NCBI RefSeq assembly: GCF_030695035.1
Contig: NZ_JAUYTT010000014.1
Location: forward strand, 1 to 64,000
Source: Frigidibacter sp.
Lineage (GTDB): Bacteria; Pseudomonadota; Alphaproteobacteria; Rhodobacterales; Rhodobacteraceae
Direction of reading: 5' to 3'
Length of the DNA: 64,000 nucleotides
Shown here: piece by piece, positions 49,147 through 59,983 of the stretch
Layout: every line of letters begins with the position of its first letter
Numbering within the stretch: position 1 is the first letter of the stretch
Program-made: the position numbers and the translations under genes
The notes under the pieces: generated by a model
Told to the model about the DNA's origin: nothing
The model's input: only the letters and a program-made list of their open reading frames with translations
Databases searched by the model: none

Positions 49147-51298
49147 GACAGGGCACGCCGGGCTCGATATAGCCGATGATCGCCGCCGGCTCCCCGGCCG
49201 CTTGCAAGGCTGCCAGCAGCGCCTCGGCCTGACCACCCGGCACCGCCGCCAGCAGGCCGCCCGCCGTCTGCGGATCGAACAGCAGATCGGCCTGCCAGCC
49301 CTTGGGGAAGACCATGCGCCCGGCCACCGCCCGGTTCATCGGCAGCAGGGTGGAGCCGTGGCCGGCCGCCGCCAGTGCTTCGGCCCCCGGCAGAACCGGC
49401 ACCGCGGCAAAGCTGATCCGGGCGGCGACATCCGAGGCTTCGAGCATTCCCACCAGATGCCCGGCCAGGCCGAAGCCGGTGACATCGGTCATCGCATGGG
49501 CATGGGGGGCCAGCAGCGCCGCCGCCGCGGCTTGCGGGCGGGCCATCTGCGCCAGCGCGCCCGCGACCACGGGGCCCGGGGCGGCGCACTGCATTTCCGC
49601 GGCCAGGATCACACCGGTGCCGATGGGCCGCGTCAGGATCAGCGCATCACCGGGGCGGGCGCCGGACTGGCCGATGGGCTCCGCCTCCGTCAGGCCGGTG
49701 ACGGTGAAGCCCACGGTCAGCTCTGCCCCAAGGCTGGTATGGCCGCCGACGATATCGGCCCCCGCCGCGCCGAAAGCCTCGGAGGCCGCGGCCATGATCT
49801 CGGCCAGGGTGCGGGCCTGCAGGTCGGGCGACATGCGCGGCAAGATCACCTGCGCCAGTGCGGCTTGCGGGCGCGCGCCCATGGCCCAGATATCGCCCAT
49901 GGCGTGATGGGCGGTGATCCGTGCCAGCAGCCACGGATCCTCGGTGAAGGCGCGCAGATGGTCGGTGGTGATGACCTGACTTGCGGCGCCATGGGCCAGC
50001 ACCGCCGCATCATCGCCGGGGCCCGAGAGGACATCGGCGCGGCGCGGGGCGGGAAGGCCCGCGAGGGCCGCGCGCAGATCGGCCTGCCCGACCTTGGCCC
50101 CGCACCCGCCGCAGAGCGGCTTGCCGCCAGCCAGCAGGTCGCTGACCCCGGCTGCCACCCGGGCCGGCACCGGCGGGGCGGGCATCGGCGGCAGGTTGTG
50201 GAACATCGCCATGAAGCGCCGGTCGATCCGGTCTTTCCAGTGCCAGAGCCAGGCCCCGTTCAACGGCAGGCCGAACTTGTCCGCCACCGCATGGCGGCTG
50301 CCGGCCGAGATGAGCTTGAGATAATCGCGTTGCGGGCGGTAGCTGCGCAGCCCGCGGCGGCCGGCCAGCACCTTGCGCAGGTTGTGCAGCAGGATCGGTG
50401 CCTCGCGCACCGCGAAGACCCCGGCCTTGGGACGGGGGGCGTGCGACAGATGGGCGATATCGCCGGCGGCGAAGATCGCGGGGTCGGTGATGGATTGCAG
50501 GGTGGGGCCGACGGTGACGAAGCCGCCGGTCAGGTGCAGGCCGGTCTGGGCGAGCCAGCCTTGCGGTTGAGTACCCGCCGCGCCGAGGGTGAAGGCAGAC
50601 GGGACGCGGCGGCCATCGGCCAGCAGCACGGCATCCGGTTCGACCGAGGCGGCGGGGCTGCCGGTCAGCAGCGTGACCCCCAGCCGCTTTAGATGCGCCA
50701 GCAGCCGGGCGCGGGCCCCGGCCCCCAGCAGGGGCAGGGCCTGCGGGCCGGCCTCGATCAGTGTGACCTCGGCCCCCGGGCCAAGGCGGTGCGCGGCGGC
50801 GAGGGCCAGCTCCACCCCCGCCACGCCGGCGCCGATGACGGCGACCTGCCGCGGGCCTTTCTGCGCCGCGAACGCCTCCCACGCATCGGCGAAGGCATCC
50901 AGCGGTTTGGCCGGGTGGGCATGTTCGGCAAAGCCAGGCAGCGATGGCATGTCGGAGGTGATGCCGATGTCGAGGGAGCAGATGTCATAGCCGACCGGGG
51001 GACGGCCGGGCACAAGCACATGCCCTTTGGCGCGGTCGATCCCCTCGGCCCGGCCAAGAATCAGCCGCGCGCCGGCATGGCGGGCCAGTTGCACCAGATC
51101 CATCTGCAGCGCGGCGCGGGAGTAGTGCCCGGCGATATGGCCGGGCAGCATCCCCGAATAGGCGGCGCTCGGGTCCGGCGAGATCAGCGTGACGCGCACC
51201 CCGGGCAGCGGCTCCATCGCCCACATCCGCAGCACCAGCGCATGGGCATGGCCGCCGCCGATCAGCACGAGGTCACGGGTCAGGGGCAACAGTTGCAT
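49133..51298 (-). CDS. selD: Flavoprotein (NDH-2/PNDR-like)-selenide, water dikinase fusion
   Basis: N-terminal LVLIGGGHAHALVLRMW and VIGAGVAGVELALA; C-terminal CGGCGAKVG, GDDAAVL, TDVTGFGLAGHL. Confidence 0.92.
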   Translation of the reverse strand: MQLLPLTRDLVLIGGGHAHALVLRMWAMEPLPGVRVTLISPDPSAAYSGMLPGHIAGHYSRAALQMDLVQLARHAGARLILGRAEGIDRAKGHVLVPGRPPVGYDICSLDIGITSDMPSLPGFAEHAHPAKPLDAFADAWEAFAAQKGPRQVAVIGAGVAGVELALAAAHRLGPGAEVTLIEAGPQALPLLGAGARARLLAHLKRLGVTLLTGSPAASVEPDAVLLADGRRVPSAFTLGAAGTQPQGWLAQTGLHLTGGFVTVGPTLQSITDPAIFAAGDIAHLSHAPRPKAGVFAVREAPILLHNLRKVLAGRRGLRSYRPQRDYLKLISAGSRHAVADKFGLPLNGAWLWHWKDRIDRRFMAMFHNLPPMPAPPVPARVAAGVSDLLAGGKPLCGGCGAKVGQADLRAALAGLPAPRRADVLSGPGDDAAVLAHGAASQVITTDHLRAFTEDPWLLARITAHHAMGDIWAMGARPQAALAQVILPRMSPDLQARTLAEIMAAASEAFGAAGADIVGGHTSLGAELTVGFTVTGLTEAEPIGQSGARPGDALILTRPIGTGVILAAEMQCAAPGPVVAGALAQMARPQAAAAALLAPHAHAMTDVTGFGLAGHLVGMLEASDVAARISFAAVPVLPGAEALAAAGHGSTLLPMNRAVAGRMVFPKGWQADLLFDPQTAGGLLAAVPGGQAEALLAALQAAGEPAAIIGYIEPGVPCLIVE

Positions 51299-51452
51299 GA
51301 AAGGCTCCCGGTGGCGACGGCTCCCTTGCTGATACCGCCGATGCGGCCGGGGGGCAAAGCGCAAATCGGCACGGGGGGCGTGGCAGCCCCGGCAAGGCCG
51401 CGCCGTTTTCCCCTTGACGCCACAGCGCGGCTTCACTAGCAAGCGCCCCATT

Positions 51453-51529
51453 GGCTAGGTAGCTCAGCTGGTTAGAGCACGTGACTCATAATCACGGGGT
51501 CGGGGGTTCGAGTCCCCCCCTCGCCACCA
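51453..51529 (+). tRNA. tRNA-Met (CAU), elongator-like, with a T4-C69 acceptor mismatch
   Basis: GGCTAGGTAGCTCAGCTGGTTAGAGCACGTGACTCATAATCACGGGGTCGGGGGTTCGAGTCCCCCCCTCGCCACCA; anticodon loop CTCATAA; encoded CCA. Confidence 0.92.
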
Positions 51530-51593
51530 CTTCCAACTTACATGTGAAACCAACGCCGGCGTGGCTTCTCACGCCTAGGCCGCTCCCGTTACC

Positions 51594-51929
51594 TCACCTC
51601 ACCGCTAGTACCTCGACGATGATCACCGTCGGCGGGGCGGTCGCGGTTGGGGGGCGGATTTCGGGCATCGGAACTCCCGCGGTGGGCGGGAAGGGGAAGA
51701 GGAGCTCGGCCAGAAAACCTTCGGGGGCATAGATGAGCTCCGCCTGACCGTTCAGATCCTGCGCGGCGGCGAAACGGACCATCTGGGTGGGTGGTGCGGT
51801 TCCGCGAATGGGCGGGTGGGGGCGCGGTCGTTCCGCTCCTGAGGCTGATCGACCGTCGATGCGGCGCGGTAGTGGCATTCTCCCGACTGCTGGGGTCATT
51901 CGGGAGATTTCAGAAAGCATGGACGTCAA
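51594..51929 (-). CDS. Hypothetical ORF, uncertain
   Basis: Only plausible ORF in the tRNA-cheB gap; no family recognised. Confidence 0.2.
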   Translation of the reverse strand: MTSMLSEISRMTPAVGRMPLPRRIDGRSASGAERPRPHPPIRGTAPPTQMVRFAAAQDLNGQAELIYAPEGFLAELLFPFPPTAGVPMPEIRPPTATAPPTVIIVEVLAVR

Positions 51930-52236
51930 GCCCGTGCGGGGTGAGACGGCGGCTTCGGGAAGCGGCGGCGGCGGGATGGCAGGCCAAGCGCTTCCGGGAA
52001 GAGCCGGCGCTGGAGGTCCGCTGTTCGCGATCCGGTTCGTCTAAATTGGGTGGGGCGGCACCTTGCAAACGGTTGCCTCGGGCACTGCGTACGCCGTGGG
52101 CGGAGACCGTGACGCGCGGAGAGCCCGATGTGGCCCGATCTCCGGTCGCTCCACGTAGCCGGGGGAAGACCGGCGCAGGCCCCCGCCGACCGGCCCGGAT
52201 TTGGCAAGATTTTCTCGGGCCGGTCGTCGGCCGAGG

Positions 52237-53328
52237 CTAGTGCGGCCGCGCCGCGCCGGCCAGTCGCAGGGCGGCGGGGGCGAGGCGTTCCAGCGGCACC
52301 TCATCCTCGACTGCGCCCATGCGCATCGCCTCCTTCGGCATTCCATAGACGACGCAAGTGTCATGATCCTGGCCCAGCGTCCGGGCGCCGGCGTCGCGCA
52401 TTTCCTTCAGGCCCTTTGCGCCGTCATCGCCCATGCCCGTCATGATGATGCCGATGGCATTCCGCCCCGCATAGCGCGCGACCGACCGGAACAGCACATC
52501 GACCGAGGGGCGGTGGCGCGAGACCAGCGGGCCATCGCGCACCTCGACGCTGTAGGAGGCGCCACTGCGTTTGAGCAGGGTGTGCTTCGCGCCCGGCGCG
52601 ATCAGGGCATGGCCGCGCAGCAGCCGGTCGCCGTCGCGCGCTTCCTTGACGGTGACGCCGCATTCGCCGTCCAGCCGGCGGGCGAAGGCGGCGGTGAAGA
52701 GTTCCGGCATGTGCTGCACGATCACGATGGGCGGGCAGTCCAGCGGCATCTGGGTCAGGAACAGCTTCAACGCCTCGGTCCCGCCGGTGGAGGCGCCGAC
52801 GGCGATGATTATTTCGGTGGTCTTGATCATCGCGCCGACATTCGGGGGCGGCAGCACAGCATCGGCCGTCAGCTTCGCCTCGATCAGCCGCGGGCGCATC
52901 GCCGACAGGCGCGCCTGCGCTGCCGCCTTCACCGCGTCGCAGATCTCGATCCGGCTGTCTTCGAGGAAGCCCTTCACGCCCATCTGCGGCTTGCAGATCA
53001 CATCCACCGCGCCGGCGGCCAGCGCCGCCGCCAGCGTTTCGGTGTTGTCGCCGACCAGCGAGCTGCACATGACCACCGGGATCGGATGCTGGCTCATGAG
53101 CTTGCGCAGGAAGGTGACGCCGTCCATCCGCGGCATTTCCACGTCCAGCGTGATCACGTCTGGTTTTTCGGCGCGGATGCGCTGGGCGGCGACGAAGGGA
53201 TCGCCGGCTGTGCCCATCACCTCCAACTCGGGGTCGGAGGCGATGATCTCGGCCATCGCCTGCCGCACCACTGCGCTGTCATCGACGATCAGGACGCGAA
53301 GCTTGCGCGGCTTTGAAGGGTCCAACAT
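52237..53328 (-). CDS. cheB: Protein-glutamate methylesterase CheB
   Basis: Receiver domain [14 protein letters not shown] plus [12 protein letters not shown] and [10 protein letters not shown]. Confidence 0.95.
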   Translation of the reverse strand: MLDPSKPRKLRVLIVDDSAVVRQAMAEIIASDPELEVMGTAGDPFVAAQRIRAEKPDVITLDVEMPRMDGVTFLRKLMSQHPIPVVMCSSLVGDNTETLAAALAAGAVDVICKPQMGVKGFLEDSRIEICDAVKAAAQARLSAMRPRLIEAKLTADAVLPPPNVGAMIKTTEIIIAVGASTGGTEALKLFLTQMPLDCPPIVIVQHMPELFTAAFARRLDGECGVTVKEARDGDRLLRGHALIAPGAKHTLLKRSGASYSVEVRDGPLVSRHRPSVDVLFRSVARYAGRNAIGIIMTGMGDDGAKGLKEMRDAGARTLGQDHDTCVVYGMPKEAMRMGAVEDEVPLERLAPAALRLAGAARPH

Positions 53329-53332
53329 GGAG

Positions 53333-54190
53333 TTACACCTTTTGATAAACCGAGGTCCGCACCTGCCGTAGGCCTGCAGGTGGCTCGGAGAGGCTTTCGG
53401 AATGGCCGGTCAGCAGATAGCCGCCGGTCCGCAGGCGGCCGAGGACATTGGCCACGGCGCGGCGCTGATCGTCGGGCCGAAAGTAGATCAGGACGTTGCG
53501 CAGGAAGGCGACATCCGCCGTCAGTGACATCCGCGGGTCGAGGTCCACCAGGTTTGCCCAGGCCAGCCGCGCGCGGCCGCGCAGTTCCGGCGCGATGCGG
53601 TAGAGGGTGCGGCCCTTCTGCGGCGCTGCGGAGCGCAGCAGCCAGGCCCGGCGCATCGGCTCGTCCAGGCCCGAGATCTCGTCCTCGGTGAACACGGCAT
53701 TGGCGGCGCGGCGCAGGATCTTGCGCGAGATGTCGGTGCCGACCAGGGCCCAACGCAATTCGCCGGGCTGCTTGGCCGCGAACGCGTCGAGGGTCATGCC
53801 CGCGCTCCACAGTTCCGAGCCCAGCGAGCAGGCCGCGCTCCAGACCGTCAGCGGGCGCTCGCGGCCCGCCCCTTGCGCGACCAGTGCGGGCAGGCCCTCG
53901 GCGGTGAGCCAGTCGTAATGGACCCGTTCGCGGAAGAAGCTGGTGGTGTGGGTGGTCAGCGCTTCGACAAGGCGCCGCGCCTCTTCATCGCCACCGGGGC
54001 CCTTGAGGCTGGCAAGATAGCTCTCGAAATCCCCGCAGCCGATCTCGCGCAGGCGGCGGCTGACGCGCATCTGGATGAAGTCGCGCTTGCTGGGGGCGAC
54101 GGCTATTCCGCCGATCTCGACCGCGATGGCGACCAGCGCCGCGGCAATATCGGGTGACAGATAGGGCGGTTCGGCAAGGGTGGGGGTCAT
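53333..54190 (-). CDS. cheR: Chemotaxis protein methyltransferase CheR
   Basis: [31 protein letters not shown]. Confidence 0.95.
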   Translation of the reverse strand: MTPTLAEPPYLSPDIAAALVAIAVEIGGIAVAPSKRDFIQMRVSRRLREIGCGDFESYLASLKGPGGDEEARRLVEALTTHTTSFFRERVHYDWLTAEGLPALVAQGAGRERPLTVWSAACSLGSELWSAGMTLDAFAAKQPGELRWALVGTDISRKILRRAANAVFTEDEISGLDEPMRRAWLLRSAAPQKGRTLYRIAPELRGRARLAWANLVDLDPRMSLTADVAFLRNVLIYFRPDDQRRAVANVLGRLRTGGYLLTGHSESLSEPPAGLRQVRTSVYQKV

Positions 54191-54702
54191 GTGAAATCGA
54201 AGGGATCCTGGGCGTCCTTGCCGAACAGCTCGTCCAGCGCGAGCAGCAGCGTCAGGCGCCCCGCCACCCGCGAGACGCCGCGCAGGACCGAGGCATCCCA
54301 GCGGGTCAGGGCACTTGGCGCCGTCTCGATCTCGCCGTCATGGATCTCGACCACGCTCAGCACACGGTCGGCGATCACGCCGACGGCGATGGAGCCGCCC
54401 GCGCCGAACTCGAACACCACGATGCGGCCCTCCTCGACCTCGAGCCCGCCCCGCAGGCCGAGCCGCGCGGCCAGGTCGATCACGGCAATGCCCTCGCCGC
54501 GCACATCGATCATGCCCAGAAGGTCGGATGGCGCATTCGGAAGCCGGGCAATAGGCTGCAGATCCAGGATTTCGCGGACATGGGCCACCGCCACGGCGAA
54601 GACCTGCCCCGACAGCTCAAAGGTGACGTAGGTCTGCGGTTCGGCAGCGATCTCGGAGTCCTCGGGGGACCAGGGATCGGCCAGTGCGGCAGTTGCAGTC
54701 AT
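54187..54702 (-). CDS. cheW: Chemotaxis coupling protein CheW
   Basis: YVTFELSGQVFAVAVAHVREIL, MIDVRGEGIAVIDLAARLGL. Confidence 0.93.
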   Translation of the reverse strand: MTATAALADPWSPEDSEIAAEPQTYVTFELSGQVFAVAVAHVREILDLQPIARLPNAPSDLLGMIDVRGEGIAVIDLAARLGLRGGLEVEEGRIVVFEFGAGGSIAVGVIADRVLSVVEIHDGEIETAPSALTRWDASVLRGVSRVAGRLTLLLALDELFGKDAQDPFDFT

Positions 54703-54781
54703 CGCGCCCTCTTGGGTTCGGGAATGGCGGCAAAAGCCGCACGGGGAAGCGGGGCGGCGCGGGCCGCCCCGGCTGCGAGCC

Positions 54782-56521
54782 TCAGTAGCGGACGAAGTCG
54801 GTGTCGGACATGTCGCCGCCCAGATCCAGCGCCACGCCGTTTGCCTTGCCGTTCATGCCTTGGGCGTGGCCGTTCATGCCGCCATTCATGCTGCCCGCTG
54901 CCGGGGCATGTGCTGCCGGCGCCGCCTTGCCGGCGCTGCGCTTGCTGCGGATATGGGCAACCGGCTTGGTGGTGCTTTTCGCCGGGGTCCGCGCCGCCGA
55001 CGCGCGGCGGGCATGATCGTCATCGCCCAAGCGGAAGAAGCTGATCACACCGCGCAGCTGCTCGGATTGCGAGGCCAGCTGTTCCGAGACGCTTGCGGCT
55101 TCGGTCGAGGCCGAGGCGTTCTGCTGGATCACGGTATCAAGCTCGCGGATCGCCTCGTTGATCTGCTCTGCGCCGACATTCTGCTCGCGCGTGGCGGCAC
55201 TGATCTCTTGCACAAGATCGGCGGTGCGCTGGATCGAGGGCACCAGCGCCGCCAGCATTTCGCCGGCCTTCTGGCTGACCTCGACGGTCTTGCCGGACAG
55301 CTCGCTGATTTCGCCGGCCGCCTGCTGGCTGCGCTCGGCCAGCTTGCGCACTTCCGAGGCGACCACGGCGAAGCCCTTGCCGTGCTGGCCGGCGCGTGCC
55401 GCTTCGACAGCCGCGTTGAGCGCCAGAAGGTCGGTCTGCCGGGCGATTTCCTGGATGATGTTGATCTTTTCGGCAATGGTCTTCATGGCGCGCACCGCCT
55501 CGTCCACGGCCTTTCCGCTGTCGGCGGCCTCTTTCGCCGACTGGGTCGCGATCTTCTCGGTCTGCGCGGCATTGTCGGCCGACTGGCGGATATTGGCTGA
55601 CATCTCCTCCATGCTGGCAGAGGCCTGCTCTGCCGCAGCCGCCTGTTCGGTCGAACCCTCGCTGAGCTGCTCTGCCGTCGCCGACATCGCCTGCGCTCCT
55701 TCGGCCACGCCATTCGCGCTGACATTGGCATTCGACATGACGTCGCGCAGCTTCAGGGTCATGGCGCGGGCCGCCGCCAGAAGGCTTTCGTCGTCGCCGT
55801 CGCGGACCTTGACCTCTATGGTCAGGTCGCCGGCGGCGATGGAGCGGATCACGCGCTGCGCATAATCCGGCTCGCCGCCGAGCGAGCGCAGGACGCTGCG
55901 GGTCAGGTAAACGGCCGTCGAAAGGCCGATGACGAGGGCGGCGGCGATCACGCCGAGCGCCAGCGTCCGCGCGCCAAAGTAGGTCGTATGCGCTTCTTCG
56001 CTAGCCGCCTCTCCACCCTGCACGTTCAGGTTCACCAATTCCGAAAGGTGCCCCGAGAACTCGTCAAAGAGCGTCTTGCTGTCGATCAGGGCGCGCGTGG
56101 CGGCTTCATTCTCATTCCGGCGCGAGAAGTCGAGGGTGCGCTTGGCGGCGTCGAGGTAGAGATCGAAGCTTCGCACGAAGGTGGCGTAAAGCGCGCGCTC
56201 CTGTTCCGACGAGATCAGCGCCTCGTAATCGGCGCGCAACGTGACAAGTGTGGCCTCGACCATGTCCAATTGTTTCTCGACCTCGCGCATCTGCGCGACA
56301 TCGGTGGTGATGACATGCTGGCTCTGCAGCACACGGAAATCCGACGTGGCCGTATTGAGCTTGTGGACCGTATCAATGCTCGGCATCCAGTTTGTCGTGA
56401 TCTCGGTCGTGCGATGGTCGATGGCGCCCATCTTCGTGATCGCCACGGCGCCGAGAGTGGCTATGAGCAGCAGGAGCGCGCCGAACGCGGCGGCGAATTT
56501 CGCCTTCAGGGAGACGGTCAC
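54782..56521 (-). CDS. Methyl-accepting chemotaxis protein (4HB-like sensor, two TM)
   Basis: MCP hairpin [40 protein letters not shown]. Confidence 0.95.
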   Translation of the reverse strand: MTVSLKAKFAAAFGALLLLIATLGAVAITKMGAIDHRTTEITTNWMPSIDTVHKLNTATSDFRVLQSQHVITTDVAQMREVEKQLDMVEATLVTLRADYEALISSEQERALYATFVRSFDLYLDAAKRTLDFSRRNENEAATRALIDSKTLFDEFSGHLSELVNLNVQGGEAASEEAHTTYFGARTLALGVIAAALVIGLSTAVYLTRSVLRSLGGEPDYAQRVIRSIAAGDLTIEVKVRDGDDESLLAAARAMTLKLRDVMSNANVSANGVAEGAQAMSATAEQLSEGSTEQAAAAEQASASMEEMSANIRQSADNAAQTEKIATQSAKEAADSGKAVDEAVRAMKTIAEKINIIQEIARQTDLLALNAAVEAARAGQHGKGFAVVASEVRKLAERSQQAAGEISELSGKTVEVSQKAGEMLAALVPSIQRTADLVQEISAATREQNVGAEQINEAIRELDTVIQQNASASTEAASVSEQLASQSEQLRGVISFFRLGDDDHARRASAARTPAKSTTKPVAHIRSKRSAGKAAPAAHAPAAGSMNGGMNGHAQGMNGKANGVALDLGGDMSDTDFVRY

Positions 56522-56609
56522 CGTATTTCCTTTCGTAATTGGTCTGCAGCACGATCAATTCGCCTGCGGTTTGGCGGCCTGCATCAGAGCGCCGGAGTGT
56601 CGGGTCAGT

Positions 56610-57158
56610 TCACGCTTGGGGTGGCCGTTCGTGGCCGGTCGAAGGATCTGGACGGAACAGGGTTTCGGTATCGAGGAGGATGACGAGGCCATCGCCGCGA
56701 TGGGCGACTCCCTTGACGAATTGCTCGGGCCAGCGGGCGCCGAGCTCTGGCACGGCTTCCAGCGCGGCAAGGTCGGCTTCGATGACCTCCTCCACTCCGT
56801 CGGCGAGAATGGCGAGGCGGGTCGGCGCGCCGCCGACCGGCAGCTCCAGCACGATCACCCTGGCCTCCGCACTGGACGTGGCGGGGGGCATCCGCAGCCG
56901 CTGACGCACATCGATGAGCGGGGCGATGGCGCCGCGGACGTTGATCAGCCCGGGCGCGAAGGCAGAGGCGTTGGGCACGCACGTGGCCGGGATCGGGTCG
57001 AGGATCTCGTGCACGGCGCTGACCGAAATGGCGAAAGCCTCGCCGGACAGGGTGAAGATCAGCACCATATCCGGGATGCCAGGCGGGCGGCGCAGTCCAT
57101 GCGCCGTCTCTGCGAGGGTCTTGGTCAGGGCGGTCTGTGGCAAGGCGGTCTCCTTCAT
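56610..57158 (-). CDS. cheW: Second CheW-type coupling protein
   Basis: MVLIFTLSGEAFAISVSAVHEIL, GLINVRGAIAPLIDVRQRL. Confidence 0.9.
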   Translation of the reverse strand: MKETALPQTALTKTLAETAHGLRRPPGIPDMVLIFTLSGEAFAISVSAVHEILDPIPATCVPNASAFAPGLINVRGAIAPLIDVRQRLRMPPATSSAEARVIVLELPVGGAPTRLAILADGVEEVIEADLAALEAVPELGARWPEQFVKGVAHRGDGLVILLDTETLFRPDPSTGHERPPQA

Positions 57159-59149
57159 GCAACCGGGCGGATGGCGGCACGCTCGGCCTGCGCCCGGCGC
57201 GCGAGCATCGCGACATCGATGATGAGCGCCACGCCGCCATCGCCGAGGATCGTTGCCCCGGCAAAGCCCTGCACATCGCGGTGATAGACGCTGAGTGTCT
57301 TGATGACGGTCTGGTTCTGGCCAAGGATGTCATCGACCACGAGGCCGATGCGTGCGCCGTCCGCCTTGATGATGACCACCCGGCGCCGCGGCTCGGTGCT
57401 GGGCGGGCGGGAGAACACGTCATCGAGGTCGAGGAACGGAACGAGGTGCTCGCGGATCTGAAGGATGGTGCGGCCCGACTCGCGCCGCCGTTCGGCGACC
57501 TCCATCTCCACGCATTCCTCCACCACCGACAGCGGGATGACGAAAACCGCCTCGCCGAGACGCACCAGCAGCCCGTCGATGATCGCCAGCGTCACCGGCA
57601 GCCGCAGCGTCACGCGGGTGCCGCGCCCCGGATGCGACATCACCTCCACCGAGCCGCGCAAGGCGTCAACTGTGGAGCGGACCGCGTCCATCCCAACGCC
57701 ACGGCCAGATACCGAGGACAGCGCCTTTGCCGTCGAGAATCCCGGCGCGAAGATCAACTGGTGGAGTTCCGTCGTCGTGGGCTGTGCATCGGGGGCCAGC
57801 AGCCCGCGCTCCACCGCTTTGGCGCGGATTGCTTCGGCATCAAGGCCGGCGCCGTCATCCTCGATGGCGATCAGCACTTCGCCGCCCTCTTGCCGGGCGG
57901 ACAGGCGCACGGTGCCGCGGGCCGGTTTGCCTGCGGTGCGGCGGCGGTCGGCATCCTCCAGCCCGTGGTCCATGCTGTTCCGGATCATGTGCACCAGCGG
58001 TTCGGACAGGCGGTCGATGACGTTCTTGTCGATCTCGGTCTCGCCGCCTTCGGTGATCAGGGCAACGTCCTTGCTCAGTTCGGCAGAAAGATCGCGCACG
58101 ACGCGCCGGAACTTGCCGAACACCGCCTCGATCGGCATCATCCGCACCGACAGCGTGGCGTCTCGGAGGCCAGTCACCAGCCGCTCCACCTCCTCGGCCA
58201 CGCTTTCCAGCTCGGCATCCCCGCGGGCGCCAGCGATCTGGTTGAGCCGCGCCTGCACGATGACCAGCTCGCCAAGCTGATCCATGATCTCGTCGAGTTT
58301 CGCGGCGGGAACCCGAACGCTTTCACCGGGGGAATTGGCCGCGGGTCTGGCCGCCTGCCGCGCCGCGGGGGCTGCTACGGCTGCGGCGGCCTGAGCGTCA
58401 GCCGCGTCGCCGCCGATCTCTTCGATCTCCAGCAGGGCATCGTCGGCAAAGATGAACACCGCCTCGATGGCGCTGCGCGGCTTGTTGGTTTCCAGCGTGC
58501 ATCGCCAGGCGAGCAGGCATTCGTCGGCAGCCAGATCCTCGAGCGGTGGCACCGCCGAGACATCGACAGCCATGTCGATGGTGCCGAACCCGGCGAGTTC
58601 GGCCATCAGCAGGTCGGGCCGCATGCCGTTGCGCAGCGCGCTCGGCTCTGGCCGGAACAGGATCGACCAGCGCCGCATCCGCGCGATGCTGATCACGTTC
58701 GATGTGTCCGCATCGGGGGCTGCTGTGCCGCTCGGGGCCGCCTCGCCGGTGATGGCGGCAAGGCCGGCCAGCAGATCCGCCGCCTCTTGCCCCGCGGCCA
58801 GCTCATCCGCCGCGGGGCCGTCGCTGCCGCTGTCGAGCAGGGCTGTCATGTGGTCGCGGGCGCGCAGCGAGAGGTCGATCAGGCGCTGATCAATGGCCAG
58901 CCGCCCCTCGCGAACCCTGTCGAAGGCCTCTTCGAAATGATGGGTGAACTGCGCGAGGGTGCTGAACCCGAACATGGCGCCCGAGCCCTTGATCGTGTGC
59001 AAGGTGCGAAAGACGGCATCGACCTGAACCAGATCCATCTGGCCGGGCTCTGTTCCCCGCTCCAGATCCAGCAGCAGACCTTCGAGCCCCTCAAGCTGTT
59101 CGCGGGCTTCTTGCACAAAGGTGGCGATGGCGGGATTGATCTCTTCCAT
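57155..59149 (-). CDS. cheA: Chemotaxis histidine kinase CheA
   Basis: HPt TLHTIKGSGAMFGF, HMIRNSMDHGLE, SVSGRGVGMDAVRS. Confidence 0.96.
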   Translation of the reverse strand: MEEINPAIATFVQEAREQLEGLEGLLLDLERGTEPGQMDLVQVDAVFRTLHTIKGSGAMFGFSTLAQFTHHFEEAFDRVREGRLAIDQRLIDLSLRARDHMTALLDSGSDGPAADELAAGQEAADLLAGLAAITGEAAPSGTAAPDADTSNVISIARMRRWSILFRPEPSALRNGMRPDLLMAELAGFGTIDMAVDVSAVPPLEDLAADECLLAWRCTLETNKPRSAIEAVFIFADDALLEIEEIGGDAADAQAAAAVAAPAARQAARPAANSPGESVRVPAAKLDEIMDQLGELVIVQARLNQIAGARGDAELESVAEEVERLVTGLRDATLSVRMMPIEAVFGKFRRVVRDLSAELSKDVALITEGGETEIDKNVIDRLSEPLVHMIRNSMDHGLEDADRRRTAGKPARGTVRLSARQEGGEVLIAIEDDGAGLDAEAIRAKAVERGLLAPDAQPTTTELHQLIFAPGFSTAKALSSVSGRGVGMDAVRSTVDALRGSVEVMSHPGRGTRVTLRLPVTLAIIDGLLVRLGEAVFVIPLSVVEECVEMEVAERRRESGRTILQIREHLVPFLDLDDVFSRPPSTEPRRRVVIIKADGARIGLVVDDILGQNQTVIKTLSVYHRDVQGFAGATILGDGGVALIIDVAMLARRAQAERAAIRPVA

Positions 59150-59152
59150 GTC

Positions 59153-59518
59153 TCAGCCCGCCAGCTTCTTGGCCACGGCCACCAATGTGTCGGCGTCGAA
59201 CGGCTTGCTGATCCAGCCCGTCGCCCCGGCGGCCTTGCCCTCGGCCTTCATTTCCGGCTTCGTCTCGGTCGTCAGCATCACGATGGGGACGCCCGAGCCT
59301 TTCGGTTCGGCCCGAAGCTTGCGGATCATCTCGATGCCGTTCATCACCGGCATGTTCAGATCGGTGATCACGAGGCTGACGGCCTCGGACTTGAAGCGCG
59401 TCAGGCCCTCTGCCCCATCGGCGGCCCCGATGACGCGGTAGCCCTCCGGCTCCAACGTGAACGCGACCATGTCGCGGATCGCCTTGCTGTCATCTACAGT
59501 CAGAACGGTTCGGCTCAT
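59153..59518 (-). CDS. cheY: Chemotaxis response regulator CheY
   Basis: VLTVDDSKAIRDMV, LVITDLNMPVMNGIEMI, GWISKPF. Confidence 0.95.
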   Translation of the reverse strand: MSRTVLTVDDSKAIRDMVAFTLEPEGYRVIGAADGAEGLTRFKSEAVSLVITDLNMPVMNGIEMIRKLRAEPKGSGVPIVMLTTETKPEMKAEGKAAGATGWISKPFDADTLVAVAKKLAG

Positions 59519-59577
59519 CAGGTTCTCCAGGAACGGCTTTCGAGATGTCAGACGACGGAAAGGGCTGCCGCGACGCG

Positions 59578-59841
59578 TCAGACGAGGGGAAGGCCTGCCG
59601 CAAGCGGACCGAAGCCGGCGAAAGCGCCGCGGTTTTCAAGAGAGCGCCGGGCGGCCTGCAAAAGCTGTATGGCTGGGGCCGTCGGGGGGGTGCTGGTCAG
59701 GTCCAGCATGACCGGCGCGTCCGGCCCTGACGCATCAAGTGACAGCAGCAGCGAGGCAAGTATCCCCGGGGCCGCCTGCACATCTGCATCGCCCTTTATC
59801 AGCCAGGAATCGCCGGCCATCGGTGCAATCGTGTCTGTCAT
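59578..59841 (-). CDS. Small STAS-domain-like protein upstream of cheY
   Basis: 87 aa; VMLDLTSTPPTAPAIQLLQAARRSL resembles STAS; operon position. Confidence 0.6.
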   Translation of the reverse strand: MTDTIAPMAGDSWLIKGDADVQAAPGILASLLLSLDASGPDAPVMLDLTSTPPTAPAIQLLQAARRSLENRGAFAGFGPLAAGLPLV

Positions 59842-59983
59842 GCCGCTCTCCTTTTGGCGCCATCTAGGCCTTGATTCCTTGAGAAGCGGATAACGGCGGC
59901 CCGGGTTCAGGGCACTGTCTGGCCGTTACGATTTCTTACCGTTTTCCGGGCGATGCTGCGGCCGTGGGACAGGTGCGGGATTC

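Noticed and set aside
54782-55020. Short GMNGH/GMNGK repeats at the MCP C-terminus as a functional motif
   Set aside because: Looks like an ordinary low-complexity linker; no CheR-tethering NWETF-type pentapeptide is present and no other signal supports a special role.
57137-59893. 918-aa plus-strand ORF opposite cheA
   Set aside because: Antisense artefact; CheA motifs are clear on the minus strand.
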